Assembly (NCBI GenBank): GCA_900549845.1 | Contig: URPT01000003.1 | Coordinates: 1-30,488 of the forward strand | Direction of reading: 5' to 3' | Source of the DNA: an uncultured Veillonella sp. | GTDB taxonomy: Bacteria > Bacillota > Negativicutes > Veillonellales > Veillonellaceae | DNA length: 30,488 nt | Shown: piece after piece, positions 1-7,456 of the stretch | Layout: each line of letters begins with the position of its first letter | Numbering within the stretch: the stretch's first letter is position 1 | Notes under the pieces: model-generated | Seen by the model: the letters and a program-made list of their open reading frames with translations, nothing else | What the model was told of the DNA's origin: nothing | The model's database searches: none | Made by a program: the position numbers and the translations under genes

Positions 1-743
1 ACGCCGCTATCGTGAGCCTCTGTGTCGAGGATGGTACTCGGATAAGAACATTCACGTGTTACAGTGGGCATAGTGAAAGTCTCATCCCAGGTCACAGCAA
101 CGGCTTTCCAATCTAACGAAGGAGCTACCTCTTTAAAGGTACGAGCGAATTCCAAGTCTGTGTGGTAGTCTGGTAAGAACCACTGCGCTCTATCCCATTG
201 CACGAGGAATAGAACCCCTGTATGGTACCCTTCGTTTTGTAATTCTTTAAGATGTAATAAATGCTTGCGCCCTCGTTCTGTAATAGCGTCAGGGAACATA
301 GCGCCCGTTTTAGAGAATAACGTACAAGACTTCACCTCTAGCAAGAACTCATCGCCCTTATCATTGGTGAGGAGCAAGTCAAACCGTGATGATGTACCAT
401 GCAGTTTAACCGTATACTCTCGTCGTACAACGCGCCACTCCTCCCAACCAGGGATTAGCTTATTTTCGATCAAATGCTGCGCTACATCATTACTGTAATT
501 CGTGTCGAGCATAATTACGACGCCATCGCGCTCGATACCCACAACGCGGTATTTTGTCTTTGCATCAGGCTTATCATGAGGCACGATGTACATCGTTACA
601 CCGGTGAATAAGAGCTCCCACATGCGACCAGGATTTGGTAAATGCGCGAGTACGCTTTCACCATTTAAATCTAAGGTCACCACAAAACGGTTCGGGCGAC
701 TAGTATATGTTGCTTTCAAAATTGTATCGTAAAGGACCTTCAT
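1..743 (-). CDS. sfsA: SfsA family protein (sugar fermentation stimulation homologue), 3' end cut by window
   Basis: About 247 codons are visible from an ATG at 743 with a GGAG site just upstream; the reading frame is open to the window edge, so the C-terminus is missing. The translation carries the family's landmarks: an N-terminal NRFVV stretch, HLPNPGRMWELL near residue 33, then SRFDLLL, LEVKSCTL, FPDAITERGRKHL and a VLFLVQWDRA strand. SfsA proteins combine an OB-like N-terminal domain with a nuclease-like C-terminal domain and bind DNA; the E. coli protein was named for an effect on maltose metabolism, and its biochemical role is unsettled. Since the family is usually about 230-250 residues, only a few residues should be missing. 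The family call is firm; any physiological role here is not shown by the sequence. Confidence 0.9.
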   Translation of the reverse strand, partial: MKVLYDTILKATYTSRPNRFVVTLDLNGESVLAHLPNPGRMWELLFTGVTMYIVPHDKPDAKTKYRVVGIERDGVVIMLDTNYSNDVAQHLIENKLIPGWEEWRVVRREYTVKLHGTSSRFDLLLTNDKGDEFLLEVKSCTLFSKTGAMFPDAITERGRKHLLHLKELQNEGYHTGVLFLVQWDRAQWFLPDYHTDLEFARTFKEVAPSLDWKAVAVTWDETFTMPTVTRECSYPSTILDTEAHDSG

Positions 744-918
744 TGTATCTCCTATATCAGTAATATTCTATATGTCTATTATACGCTATTTTGTTACAGG
801 ATAAGAATCCTATACATCGTACTATGAAAGTCCTTACGTTAATGGGACCTCTAACAAGTGCTATAAGCCCTTAAAAACTTACAAAAAAGAGGTGTTTAAA
901 AACTTACTAAAATATGGC
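744..918. other. Intergenic spacer between sfsA and higA
   Basis: No gene is seen. The spacer holds a 12-bp direct repeat TTAAAAACTTAC at 871-882 and 896-907, just beyond the higA stop, and one ATGAAAGT word at 824-831 that belongs to the recurrent intergenic motif described in the findings. The sfsA promoter should lie here on the minus strand, but I could not choose one with confidence. Confidence 0.4.
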
Positions 919-1782
919 TCAATAATTCACCACAGTTACAGGATCATTGTTACGGTATTTGCGATTACTACGTTGATAATCTCGTTCTACCAAGTTATGT
1001 AGGGCTTCTCCTAATAACTTCCAAAAACCATCAGTATCTTCCGTTGGTATACCAAGAACAATGGAGCTTCCTTTGGAATACGTAATACATGTGGAGGTTA
1101 TATTATCAAGAATTGGCAAATATACGATAATGACACCACACGCTCCTAGCATATCCTTAAGAGGCTCTTTCACACCAGCTAATGGTTCGCTCTTAAGGTC
1201 CTCAATTTTAGGTATAAATTTTCTTAGCAACTCCGCATCATAAGGATTAACCTCCACAAAACGCGCCTGTCCTTTCGTGATTTGTACCAATGTATAAATC
1301 GCACTCTTTTTAGCTGGCTCCATATCCTTAATATTTTCATATACTAAGGGCATAACCATTTCATTATCTACATTTTTTAAAGAAGCTACCTCAAAAAATT
1401 TTTGTAAATTATTAACCTGCTCCGCTGCCTTTTTTGTTTCTGGCACTATACCTAAACGCGCAAGTTTAGCATAACCAAAGGACTTAGCAAAGTTAATTTC
1501 TTCATCAATAGAATTCTCATACTCTACTTTTAATATCTTCTCTCTGTAATTGGCTTCTAATCCATTCCAAAAACTTGCTTCTACACCAAACACCCGTTCA
1601 AGACGCATTGCCACATCCTGTGTTAGTGGGACTTCACCATTAATGAGCTTACTGATGTGCTTCTCACTCATATCCATTCGTGTAGCTAATTCTTTTTGCG
1701 TCATATGCCTATCTTCTAAAACCTCTTTTATTGTCATTCCAGGCGGTATAGCAATAAAAGTTTTACTTTCATATATCTTCAT
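919..1782 (-). CDS. higA: HigA-type XRE antitoxin with degenerate ImmA/IrrE-like C-terminus
   Basis: This 287-residue protein is the likely antitoxin and autorepressor of the HigB-type toxin encoded 16 bp upstream in the same direction. Residues about 15-70 form an XRE helix-turn-helix of the HigA kind (MTQKELATRMDMSEKHISKL, then VFGVEASFW). The long remainder resembles the extended HigA proteins whose C-terminus looks like an ImmA/IrrE zinc peptidase. At the place where such proteins have HEIGH, this one reads GEALH, so the first zinc histidine is absent and the domain is probably not catalytic. The ATG at 1782 has a GGAG site 8 nt upstream. Toxin-first order is typical of higBA. The antitoxin call is firm from context and the HTH; the IrrE relationship is inferred from motif position. 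Confidence 0.82.
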   Translation of the reverse strand: MKIYESKTFIAIPPGMTIKEVLEDRHMTQKELATRMDMSEKHISKLINGEVPLTQDVAMRLERVFGVEASFWNGLEANYREKILKVEYENSIDEEINFAKSFGYAKLARLGIVPETKKAAEQVNNLQKFFEVASLKNVDNEMVMPLVYENIKDMEPAKKSAIYTLVQITKGQARFVEVNPYDAELLRKFIPKIEDLKSEPLAGVKEPLKDMLGACGVIIVYLPILDNITSTCITYSKGSSIVLGIPTEDTDGFWKLLGEALHNLVERDYQRSNRKYRNNDPVTVVNY

Positions 1783-1798
1783 ATGTATATCTCCTATA

Positions 1799-2095
1799 CT
1801 AATGATAATCTACAATTTCTTGAATCTCTACTACGTGAAACATTCCATCAATATGTATAAAAATAAGTCTATAAGGGTGTACTAAATCCATAGCATATTG
1901 AGTTTTGCGATCTCCAACTAACTTATGGCACCGTCCCACACCATTTAAAATCAAAGACTGAATAGATGTAGCAAAACGAAGTTGATCAATTCTTAAATGA
2001 ATTTTACGTGCCATCTCACGTCCATATTCTCGCCTAGCAGTATTTGCATCTGTACAAACTGTTTCTAACTTATTATTCTTATATCGTATATCCAA
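1799..2095 (-). CDS. higB: HigB/RelE-superfamily toxin
   Basis: This 98-residue basic protein is a RelE/ParE-fold toxin of the HigB type, which in characterised members cuts mRNA on the ribosome. The family pattern is visible: NNKLETVCTD at the N-terminus, ARREYG, an Arg-rich LRIDQLR helix, GRCHKLVGDR, YAMDLVHPYRLIF, and the closing EIVDYH. The start is a TTG at 2095: the in-frame codons upstream contain no ATG or GTG before a stop, and starting here puts the family's N-terminal motif at the right place. It is the first gene of the pair, followed 16 bp later by the antitoxin. Two operator-like palindromes surround its promoter. The toxin identity is strong; activity is not shown by the sequence. 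Confidence 0.82.
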   Translation of the reverse strand: MDIRYKNNKLETVCTDANTARREYGREMARKIHLRIDQLRFATSIQSLILNGVGRCHKLVGDRKTQYAMDLVHPYRLIFIHIDGMFHVVEIQEIVDYH

Positions 2096-2158
2096 TATGT
2101 CACCGACTCTCTCAAATCATAGTGAATGGTTGATACAATATAAATGGCCATTTATAAC

Positions 2159-2179
2159 AATTTACCTAATAGGTTAATT
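2159..2179. promoter_or_regulatory. HigBA operator 1 (imperfect palindrome)
   Basis: AATTTACC, a 5-nt spacer, then GGTTAATT: an inverted repeat with one mismatch, just downstream of the toxin promoter's -10. It matches the perfect copy at 2215-2235 and is the expected binding site of the antitoxin repressor. Confidence 0.65.
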
Positions 2180-2181
2180 CT

Positions 2182-2209
2182 ATTATACTCTCTCAAATAC
2201 AAATGTAAA
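2182..2209 (-). promoter_or_regulatory. higBA promoter
   Basis: On the minus strand the sequence reads TTTACA, 16 nt, TATAAT, placing a near-consensus sigma-70 type promoter exactly between the two operator palindromes. Transcription would run into the toxin gene about 85 bp further on. Confidence 0.65.
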
Positions 2210-2214
2210 TATAC

Positions 2215-2235
2215 AATTTACCAATTAGGTAAATT
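2215..2235. promoter_or_regulatory. HigBA operator 2 (perfect palindrome)
   Basis: AATTTACC, 5 nt, GGTAAATT: perfect 8-bp arms, immediately upstream of the -35. Centre-to-centre distance to operator 1 is 56 bp, so two repressor dimers would flank the promoter. Confidence 0.68.
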
Positions 2236-2355
2236 ATTTTATAATATCTAGTATTATAAATCATATATGCTATTAATAATTAATATTGAAATTTTTCATT
2301 TTTGTAGCTTAGGTTACATTATTACATGTTAAAATAGTTTATACTAGGAACATCA

Positions 2356-2471
2356 GGTCAGTATTTAATACCCGTACTGATCGTTACGCCGGGTTTTGAT
2401 GAGGCATCGCCTAGTTGATCTCATCACGCTGTTCGTATACGTGCGAAGCTTTCACAAAACCCAACGGCGTA
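2356..2471 (+). ncRNA. Structured leader upstream of the sulfite reductase gene (candidate cis-regulatory RNA)
   Basis: The 5' region of the following operon folds into several stems. Hairpin one is GGTCAGTA (2356-2363) with TACTGATC (2375-2382). A long closing stem pairs TACGCC-GGGTTTTG (2385-2398) with CAAAACCC (2455-2462) and GGCGTA (2466-2471), with a 3-nt bulge. Inside it lie ATGAG/CTCAT (2399-2403 / 2420-2424) and a smaller TTCG/CGAA hairpin near 2432-2447, giving a multi-branch shape. I do not recognise a known riboswitch consensus, and there is no intrinsic terminator before the gene. It could be a regulatory RNA or a repeat-type palindromic element. Confidence 0.4.
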
Positions 2472-2558
2472 TATATTTTACAAACAAAGAATCACATAGA
2501 TTAACTAAGTAGTTTTAGCCACTATTCTCCGCAGAGAGGGCTCGAGAAAGGATTTAAT

Positions 2559-3515
2559 ATGGCACAAATTGCAGCAAATTTACAACGCATTAAAAATGGC
2601 CAACGCCGTTATGCAATTACACCTCGCGTTCCTGCAGGTTTTATTCAACCAGAACAATTACAAAAATATATCGACGTAGCGAATGAGTTCGGCGCAGTTC
2701 TTAAATTGACTGGCAGCCAACGCATTATGATTACGAATTTGAAAGCAGAAGACGTAGATAAAGCTTGGGAAATGCTCGGCATGGAACCAGCGTACACTGT
2801 TTCTAACCGCGTGCGCAGCGTAAAAATCTGCCCAGGTACTACATTCTGTAAACGTGCTAAACAAGATAGCGTACATCTTGGCATGCAAATTGAACGCAAA
2901 TATTTGTCTCAAGAAATGCCAAGCAAAATGAAAATCGGCGTATCCGGTTGTCTTAATTCTTGTACTGAAAGCCGCATGAAAGATGTTGGCATCATCGGTA
3001 CTGTAGAGGGTTGGAACGTATACGCTGGCGGTAGCGGCGGCGCGCATCCACGCATCGGCGACCTCATCGCAGAAGTAACAACTGAAAAAGAAGCTCTTGC
3101 ATTGGTAGATCGTATCATTGCATACTATAAAGAAAACGCACAAATTGAACGTATGGGCGAATTTATTGACCGCATTGGTTTAGAGGCTTTCAAAACGGCT
3201 GTATTGGGCGACCTTGAAGGTGCTCCAGCTGAAAGCAAATCCGATGAACCAGCTGTGTTCTTGCCTGGTCATGGTAACGATCCAGAACCAGAAGCACCAC
3301 GCCTCGAAGCAGGTGCTCCTATCACACCAGACACAATCATTCGCGACATCGTGGATACATATCCAAATGTTGTGCCTGTATTACAAAGCATCGGCATGGG
3401 TTGCCTAGGCTGCCCATCTTCTACAGCTGAACCATTGTGGCAAGCTGCAGAAATCCACGGTGTTAATGTATATGATTTAGTTCAAAAATTAGAAACTGCA
3501 CGAAAAGGAGCTTAA
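2559..3515 (+). CDS. Small siroheme/4Fe-4S sulfite-nitrite reductase fused to a DUF1858 disulfide domain
   Basis: This 318-residue protein has a low-molecular-weight sulfite/nitrite reductase unit (about residues 1-210) like the small assimilatory-type siroheme enzymes of anaerobes. The cofactor cysteines are visible as CPGTTFC (C91, C97) and CLNSC (C131, C135), the pattern for a 4Fe-4S cluster bridged to siroheme. An acidic Pro/Glu linker follows. Residues about 255-312 form a DUF1858 domain, the redox-disulfide type found near hybrid-cluster proteins, with GMGCLGC (C282, C285). The reaction is probably multi-electron reduction of sulfite or nitrite in the cytoplasm, with the cysteine pair perhaps relaying electrons or sulfur (inference). 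An AAAGGA site lies about 7 nt before the ATG. The next gene begins 1 nt after the stop. Confidence 0.82.
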   Translation: MAQIAANLQRIKNGQRRYAITPRVPAGFIQPEQLQKYIDVANEFGAVLKLTGSQRIMITNLKAEDVDKAWEMLGMEPAYTVSNRVRSVKICPGTTFCKRAKQDSVHLGMQIERKYLSQEMPSKMKIGVSGCLNSCTESRMKDVGIIGTVEGWNVYAGGSGGAHPRIGDLIAEVTTEKEALALVDRIIAYYKENAQIERMGEFIDRIGLEAFKTAVLGDLEGAPAESKSDEPAVFLPGHGNDPEPEAPRLEAGAPITPDTIIRDIVDTYPNVVPVLQSIGMGCLGCPSSTAEPLWQAAEIHGVNVYDLVQKLETARKGA

Positions 3516-3516
3516 T

Positions 3517-4182
3517 ATGTCCGCATTCTTAGGTCACATCCATTACTGGTTATATCGTAAAATTCAATTGCTCGTTGAGCGTGAAAACTTGATTTTAGAA
3601 AAAACAACTAAGGTTGTTGATGATTTGGCAGAGGAATTACACTCTATTTCCGTAGATACATACGGCGAGCCAATCAACCCTAGCATTCCACTAGAGAACA
3701 TCATCGACCATGGCAATATCCATGGCTGGTTGTCCAACCAAATCAACATCGCTTCCGTTCGCGAAGCAGCTTTCATCAAAGATTTGCTCGACACTAACTC
3801 CGGCGACGAAGCCGTACATGTAGTAACAGCTATTCTTGATGCATTTGCAGTACAAGGTCAAGCATGTGGTGTTGTGGCGCAAGACAATCTTGAGGAACAC
3901 ACTGCACCTGCTATTTACAATGCATTGCAAAACTTCTACGTAAACGGCATGCCTTGTGACGGTGGTGACCAAGTTGTTTCTGAAAGCCCTGATGAATTCA
4001 CATGGGTTGGGGATCACAGATTACAAGCAGGCTACTGGCGTACAGCGGGCGTTGACCCTAAGTTCATGGCATTAGCGTACCAAACATGGTTCGAAGCCTT
4101 TGTAAAAGCGGTAGATCCAAACTTTGAACTTGTAACGACTGAAGAAAACGGCACACGTTTATATACAATCAAGAAAAAATAA
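3517..4182 (+). CDS. Conserved-looking protein of unknown function, partner of the sulfite reductase
   Basis: I do not recognise this 221-residue protein. It starts 1 nt after the reductase stop with a good AAGGAG site inside the end of that gene, so the two are almost surely co-translated. The sequence is soluble in character, with no signal peptide or membrane segment. The N-terminal half is helical and acidic; the C-terminal half is rich in Trp and aromatics (FTWVGDHRLQAGYWRT, YQTWFEAFV) and holds the Cys residues (QACGVV, MPCDGGD). Context suggests a chaperone, sensor or electron-transfer partner for the reductase, but nothing in the sequence proves that. A strong terminator follows. Confidence 0.75.
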   Translation: MSAFLGHIHYWLYRKIQLLVERENLILEKTTKVVDDLAEELHSISVDTYGEPINPSIPLENIIDHGNIHGWLSNQINIASVREAAFIKDLLDTNSGDEAVHVVTAILDAFAVQGQACGVVAQDNLEEHTAPAIYNALQNFYVNGMPCDGGDQVVSESPDEFTWVGDHRLQAGYWRTAGVDPKFMALAYQTWFEAFVKAVDPNFELVTTEENGTRLYTIKKK

Positions 4183-4240
4183 ATAATAAATATAGAGTAT
4201 TTCCTCTGCTTAGGAAATATAAACGAACGAAAACGAACAA

Positions 4241-4273
4241 AAAGCGAACGTAAAAATTTACGTTCGCTTTTTT
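4241..4273. terminator. Bidirectional intrinsic terminator between convergent genes
   Basis: GCGAACGTAAA (4244-4254) pairs perfectly with TTTACGTTCGC (4257-4267), followed by a T run on the plus strand and preceded by A-rich sequence that serves the minus strand. It lies between the convergent sulfite-reductase unit and the AlbA-type regulator. It is preceded by AAACGAACGAAAA (4221-4233), which recurs beyond the other end of the regulator gene. Confidence 0.85.
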
Positions 4274-4294
4274 CTTATTATTTATATTCTACAA

Positions 4295-5548
4295 TTACTT
4301 GATAATATATGTAGTACCACGTCCTGAACCTTGTTTTCTTAAAAAACCTGATTTCACTAATTTATTAACAATCTGTAATACCTTTGTTTTTCCAAATCCA
4401 GTATACTCTACTATTTTTCCAGAAGACAAAGCCTTAAATTGTAGAACATCATATATTTTCTTTTCATCAGCTGTTAATTTATCTAAATTTTCTTCAATGA
4501 CAGGTAAAATGATTTTTATAGAGTTTTCAGAAATATCAAATTGTGGTTTTATAACACTATTTCTATAAGCTTCTTGAATACGTTGTATACCAGTACCATA
4601 ACGCTCAATAATGTCTAATCGAAAAAATACATTCCCAATAATAGGATTTCTAAGGATAGAAATTTGACCTTCTAAATATTGAGATTTTCCTAATCCTTTT
4701 GGTAACCCTCCAGGCGATACAATTTCAATATAATCAGCAAACATAGAAATTTTAGTATGAGCTGGTATATCCCAAGCACGATGAACCAATGCATTAGCAA
4801 TAGCCTCTCTAAATGCCGTCTCAGGTATACGTTCATATTGATTTCTAGATGATCCTTTTATTTCACTATATTGATAGTAACGTCGATACATGATTAATGC
4901 TTCATTATAATAGTTTAATAATGATGTATGTTCAATCGTATTTCTTTCCAAGAAAACACTTATAGATTCACCAAAACGAGCCATATCTACACCAGGAAAT
5001 GAATTTTTATCTGCTAGTAGCTCACCAGCAATAGTATATCCTTCATTCATCCGATATAATTCTAAGGTAATTAGTAAATCTCGAGTTAATGCAGATATCC
5101 CCATAATAGATTTACAAGCATCTTCTAATACAGTAAATTGTAAATCTTGACGTTTAGAAACTAAACTATCAAATGAAAGATTCTCTCCCTCCATAACTAA
5201 TCGCTTCAATTCAATTGTATCTACTGGTATTGAAGCACTATCACCACGTCTATATGATTTTCCATTATAAAAGTAAGGTGTATCCTTACCTTTCTCTACT
5301 GTCAAAGTTATAACATTAGTAGTTTCATCAATATCCAAATTAAATTTTGGAATCGGTGTAATACTATCATTAATTTTATTTTCAATAGATAAACATGCTT
5401 CTTTAGGATTATCTATCCCAACAACTTCCCCATTATCTTTTATTCCAAACTGGATTATTCCTGTTCCATAATTTGCATAAGCACTTACAGTTTTTAAAAA
5501 TGTATTAGTAACTGATTCTTTAAATTCTAAGGATTTAGTTTCACGCAT
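4295..5548 (-). CDS. AlbA/Schlafen-type DNA-binding domain regulator with ATPase-like and winged-helix domains
   Basis: About 417 residues. The N-terminus has the AlbA_2 (Schlafen AAA_4) signature: ETKSLEFKES, NYGTGIIQFGIKDNGEVVGI, and YFYNGKSYRRGDSA. The middle carries an HATPase_c_4-like region (ETAFREAIANALVHRAW, then IEIVSPGGLPKGL and RYGTGIQRI), and the C-terminus a winged helix (FGKTKVLQIVNKLVKSGFLRK). Such proteins are accessory transcriptional regulators of poorly known targets, sometimes linked to defence or mobile loci. I chose the ATG at 5548 because AGGTGG lies 8 nt before it; the GTG at 5560 would sit on top of that site. Hairpins sharing a 13-bp word lie on both sides. Domain assignment is by motif recognition. 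Confidence 0.82.
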   Translation of the reverse strand: MRETKSLEFKESVTNTFLKTVSAYANYGTGIIQFGIKDNGEVVGIDNPKEACLSIENKINDSITPIPKFNLDIDETTNVITLTVEKGKDTPYFYNGKSYRRGDSASIPVDTIELKRLVMEGENLSFDSLVSKRQDLQFTVLEDACKSIMGISALTRDLLITLELYRMNEGYTIAGELLADKNSFPGVDMARFGESISVFLERNTIEHTSLLNYYNEALIMYRRYYQYSEIKGSSRNQYERIPETAFREAIANALVHRAWDIPAHTKISMFADYIEIVSPGGLPKGLGKSQYLEGQISILRNPIIGNVFFRLDIIERYGTGIQRIQEAYRNSVIKPQFDISENSIKIILPVIEENLDKLTADEKKIYDVLQFKALSSGKIVEYTGFGKTKVLQIVNKLVKSGFLRKQGSGRGTTYIIK

Positions 5549-5579
5549 ATTATCACCCACCTTTTTATATACTATATCA

Positions 5580-5635
5580 TAAAAAGGGCGTAAAAACGAA
5601 CGAAAATATTTGCGTTCGTTTTTACGCCCTTTTTA
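5580..5635. repeat. Long perfect hairpin in the divergent intergenic region
   Basis: The arms 5581-5602 and 5613-5634 are exactly complementary over 22 bp (23 with one flanking pair), around a 10-nt loop. The arms contain AAGGGCG and the CGAACG/CGTTCG core also found in the terminator at 4241-4273. A/T runs at each end make it terminator-like in both directions, yet it stands between two divergent genes, where a terminator has no obvious gene to end. Confidence 0.75.
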
Positions 5636-5806
5636 AATCTATATTTAATATATATTTTTTCAAAACTGTAGCTATAAGCACAGCATTGATAAATAATATC
5701 ATTTATAATGTAACCATAAGATAAATACATCCTATTATGTATTAACACATCGTATTACGTATGAACGTAAGCTTTCAATATAAAAGCTAGAATTAGGAGG
5801 TCTATT

Positions 5807-6094
5807 ATGGCAGGCACAGTTAATCAAGAATTAGGTTTATTATTCCAAGGTCCTAACTATGTAATCGTTAAAAAAGGCGGCAAAGCTGGTGAAAAGGTTG
5901 AAAAACACAACCATCCAGAAGCTAACGTAATCTTTACAGTAGTTAAAGGTAAAGTACAAGTATTCCTTAACGAAACTGAAGAACACGTACTTGTTCCAGG
6001 CCAAGTATTAGAATTCAACGGCGACAACTACATCCAAGCTACACTTGTTGAAGACAGCGAATTCGTTGTAAACCTTATTCATAAACCAGAATAA
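5807..6094 (+). CDS. Small single-domain cupin protein
   Basis: A 95-residue protein made of one cupin barrel and little else. The first cupin motif is readable as GEKVEKHNHPEANVIFTVVKG, with H37 and H39 and a Glu available as metal ligands, and the second as LVPGQVLEFNGDNYIQA. In this second half the usual metal histidine is not evident, so the site may be partial. Small cupins range from enzymes to ligand-binding regulators, and no substrate can be inferred. It stands alone between a divergent regulator and a convergent nitroreductase, with an AGGAGG site 6 nt upstream and a strong terminator after it, so it is probably monocistronic. Its codon use looks like that of well-expressed neighbours. 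Confidence 0.85.
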   Translation: MAGTVNQELGLLFQGPNYVIVKKGGKAGEKVEKHNHPEANVIFTVVKGKVQVFLNETEEHVLVPGQVLEFNGDNYIQATLVEDSEFVVNLIHKPE

Positions 6095-6123
6095 AAACTA
6101 GTTTAGTACATAAACCCTATAAG

Positions 6124-6161
6124 AAAAGGCGGTTAATCGTAATTGATTAACCGCCTTTTTT
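6124..6161 (+). terminator. Intrinsic terminator after the cupin gene
   Basis: AAAAGGCGGTTAATC (6124-6138) pairs with GATTAACCGCCTTTTTT (6145-6161) around a 6-nt loop. The U tract fits termination of the plus-strand cupin transcript; it could also serve the convergent nitroreductase. Confidence 0.9.
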
Positions 6162-6234
6162 AGTAAGCTGCCCGTTTTATATAGTTACTATTTTATGGAG
6201 CATATAATTTTGTGGAGCTTACATTTTGTAGAGA

Positions 6235-6756
6235 TTAAAAGGAATTATAGATTGTAAAGTCACTTATATCAAAGCGTTTTGTATGGCCTGGGGCAGGTAC
6301 GCAATCAGGATGAGGATAACCGATCGGGAATATCGCTACAGGTATGATGTTATCAGGCAAAGCATAGGCTGTTCGTACTTTAGCTGGATCAAAATGAGCG
6401 ATCCAGGTTGTACCTAGCCCCATATCTGCTACTTGGAACATAATATGGAAACCTACAATACTGGCATCTACAACGCCTAAATCCGCATCATCGTATTCCC
6501 GTTTCCAGCTCACTTGATTATCGTAACAAACAATAATCGCTAACGGTGCATTAAAATGGCCATTTGTGCAGTCTTTTAGTTTATTAAGACTATCTGCTGT
6601 ATTTAATACAAGTAGTCGTTGTGGCTGATAATTATGAGCTGTAGGAGCCAATCTTGCTGTCTCTAATATGATATCTACCTTCTCCTGCTCTACAGGTTTC
6701 GTATCAAATTTTCGCACTGAATACCGCTCTGTGGCTAATGCTTTAAAATCCTTCAT
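6235..6756 (-). CDS. Nitroreductase family protein (FMN-dependent)
   Basis: A 173-residue member of the nitroreductase fold, which binds FMN in a dimer interface and uses NAD(P)H to reduce nitro, quinone or related substrates. Visible signatures are RYSVRKFDTKPV at residues 12-23, which begins the FMN phosphate site, APTAHNYQPQRLLVL (residues 37-51), LGVVDASIVGFHIMFQVADMGLGTTWI in the middle helix, and a late IFPIGYPHP. Length is typical of the short subfamily. A GGAGT site precedes the ATG. It is followed on the plus strand by the cupin terminator and preceded by a separate small gene, so it probably forms its own unit. The actual substrate is unknown. Confidence 0.88.
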   Translation of the reverse strand: MKDFKALATERYSVRKFDTKPVEQEKVDIILETARLAPTAHNYQPQRLLVLNTADSLNKLKDCTNGHFNAPLAIIVCYDNQVSWKREYDDADLGVVDASIVGFHIMFQVADMGLGTTWIAHFDPAKVRTAYALPDNIIPVAIFPIGYPHPDCVPAPGHTKRFDISDFTIYNSF

Positions 6757-6838
6757 TAGATCTCACTCCTTAGTTGAAATAAGCTAATTTATTTTAAAGA
6801 AAACTCCTATATAATACTTATAATATATTAATTCGCTA

Positions 6839-7231
6839 TTATAGCTCTCCTTTTACCACTTGAACCACTTCATTAAAATCCTCTGAAAGAGCATCAAATT
6901 CTTGGTCAGAATATAGGAAATAACCTTCTAAACCTCTGTGAATAATTGCATTCACTGTTGGGTGAAACTCCTCATCTGTGGCATCAATGACGAATTGCGT
7001 CATTTGATAAGCTACTTCCTCTGAATACGTGAGTTTATCTATACCGATGCGGACCATCAAGGCTTGGACATCCTCTGGTGTAAGGGACTCCTTTTGAGCC
7101 GTCCCATTTAACATTCCAAAAATATATGCTGCCGCTAACTCTCTATCAAGCTCATCCTCTAAATCAATCGTAACCAAGCTAAGGAATGTATCGACCATTT
7201 CCATAACTTCATTCACAATACTATCTTTCAT
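6839..7231 (-). CDS. Acidic protein of unknown function, possibly immunity-like
   Basis: A 130-residue, strongly acidic, probably all-helical protein with no signal peptide or membrane segment. I do not recognise it with confidence. The segment ELAAAYIFGMLNGTAQKESLTPEDVQALMV reminds me of some small immunity-type families such as Imm48, but this is a recollection and not a search result. The ATG at 7231 has an AAAGGA site about 8 nt upstream. No toxin-like gene is adjacent: the nitroreductase lies 82 bp downstream and the OmpH gene 225 bp upstream. It may be expressed alone. Confidence 0.7.
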   Translation of the reverse strand: MKDSIVNEVMEMVDTFLSLVTIDLEDELDRELAAAYIFGMLNGTAQKESLTPEDVQALMVRIGIDKLTYSEEVAYQMTQFVIDATDEEFHPTVNAIIHRGLEGYFLYSDQEFDALSEDFNEVVQVVKGEL

Positions 7232-7411
7232 AATAAATCCTTTCTAGAATGGCTTACACATTATCACAAGCAATAGCTATTGGATATAAAACTGACAAGT
7301 CTCTCTCCTTAGTTTACGTGACAATATAAATGTAAGCTACTATATGTTATCTCTATACAGACTACTTCTGTTAATATATTTCTCTATCTTGCTATAAAAG
7401 TCCTTTAAATC

Positions 7412-7443
7412 AAAAAGCCCCTCATCTGAAATCAGACAAGGGG
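7412..7443 (-). terminator. Intrinsic terminator of ompH
   Basis: On the minus strand GCCCC and TGTCTGA pair with TCAGATGA and GGGGC, followed by TTTTTG. It begins 14 nt beyond the ompH stop. Confidence 0.88.
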
Positions 7444-7456
7444 CCATTGTTATATA

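Noticed and set aside
2645..3143. Antisense open frames inside the sulfite reductase gene
   Set aside because: They are shadows of a well-supported gene with clear cofactor motifs and no starts with ribosome sites.
5549..5560. GTG start four codons upstream for the AlbA-type gene
   Set aside because: That GTG lies on the ribosome site itself, so it cannot be well used; the ATG at 5548 is correctly spaced.
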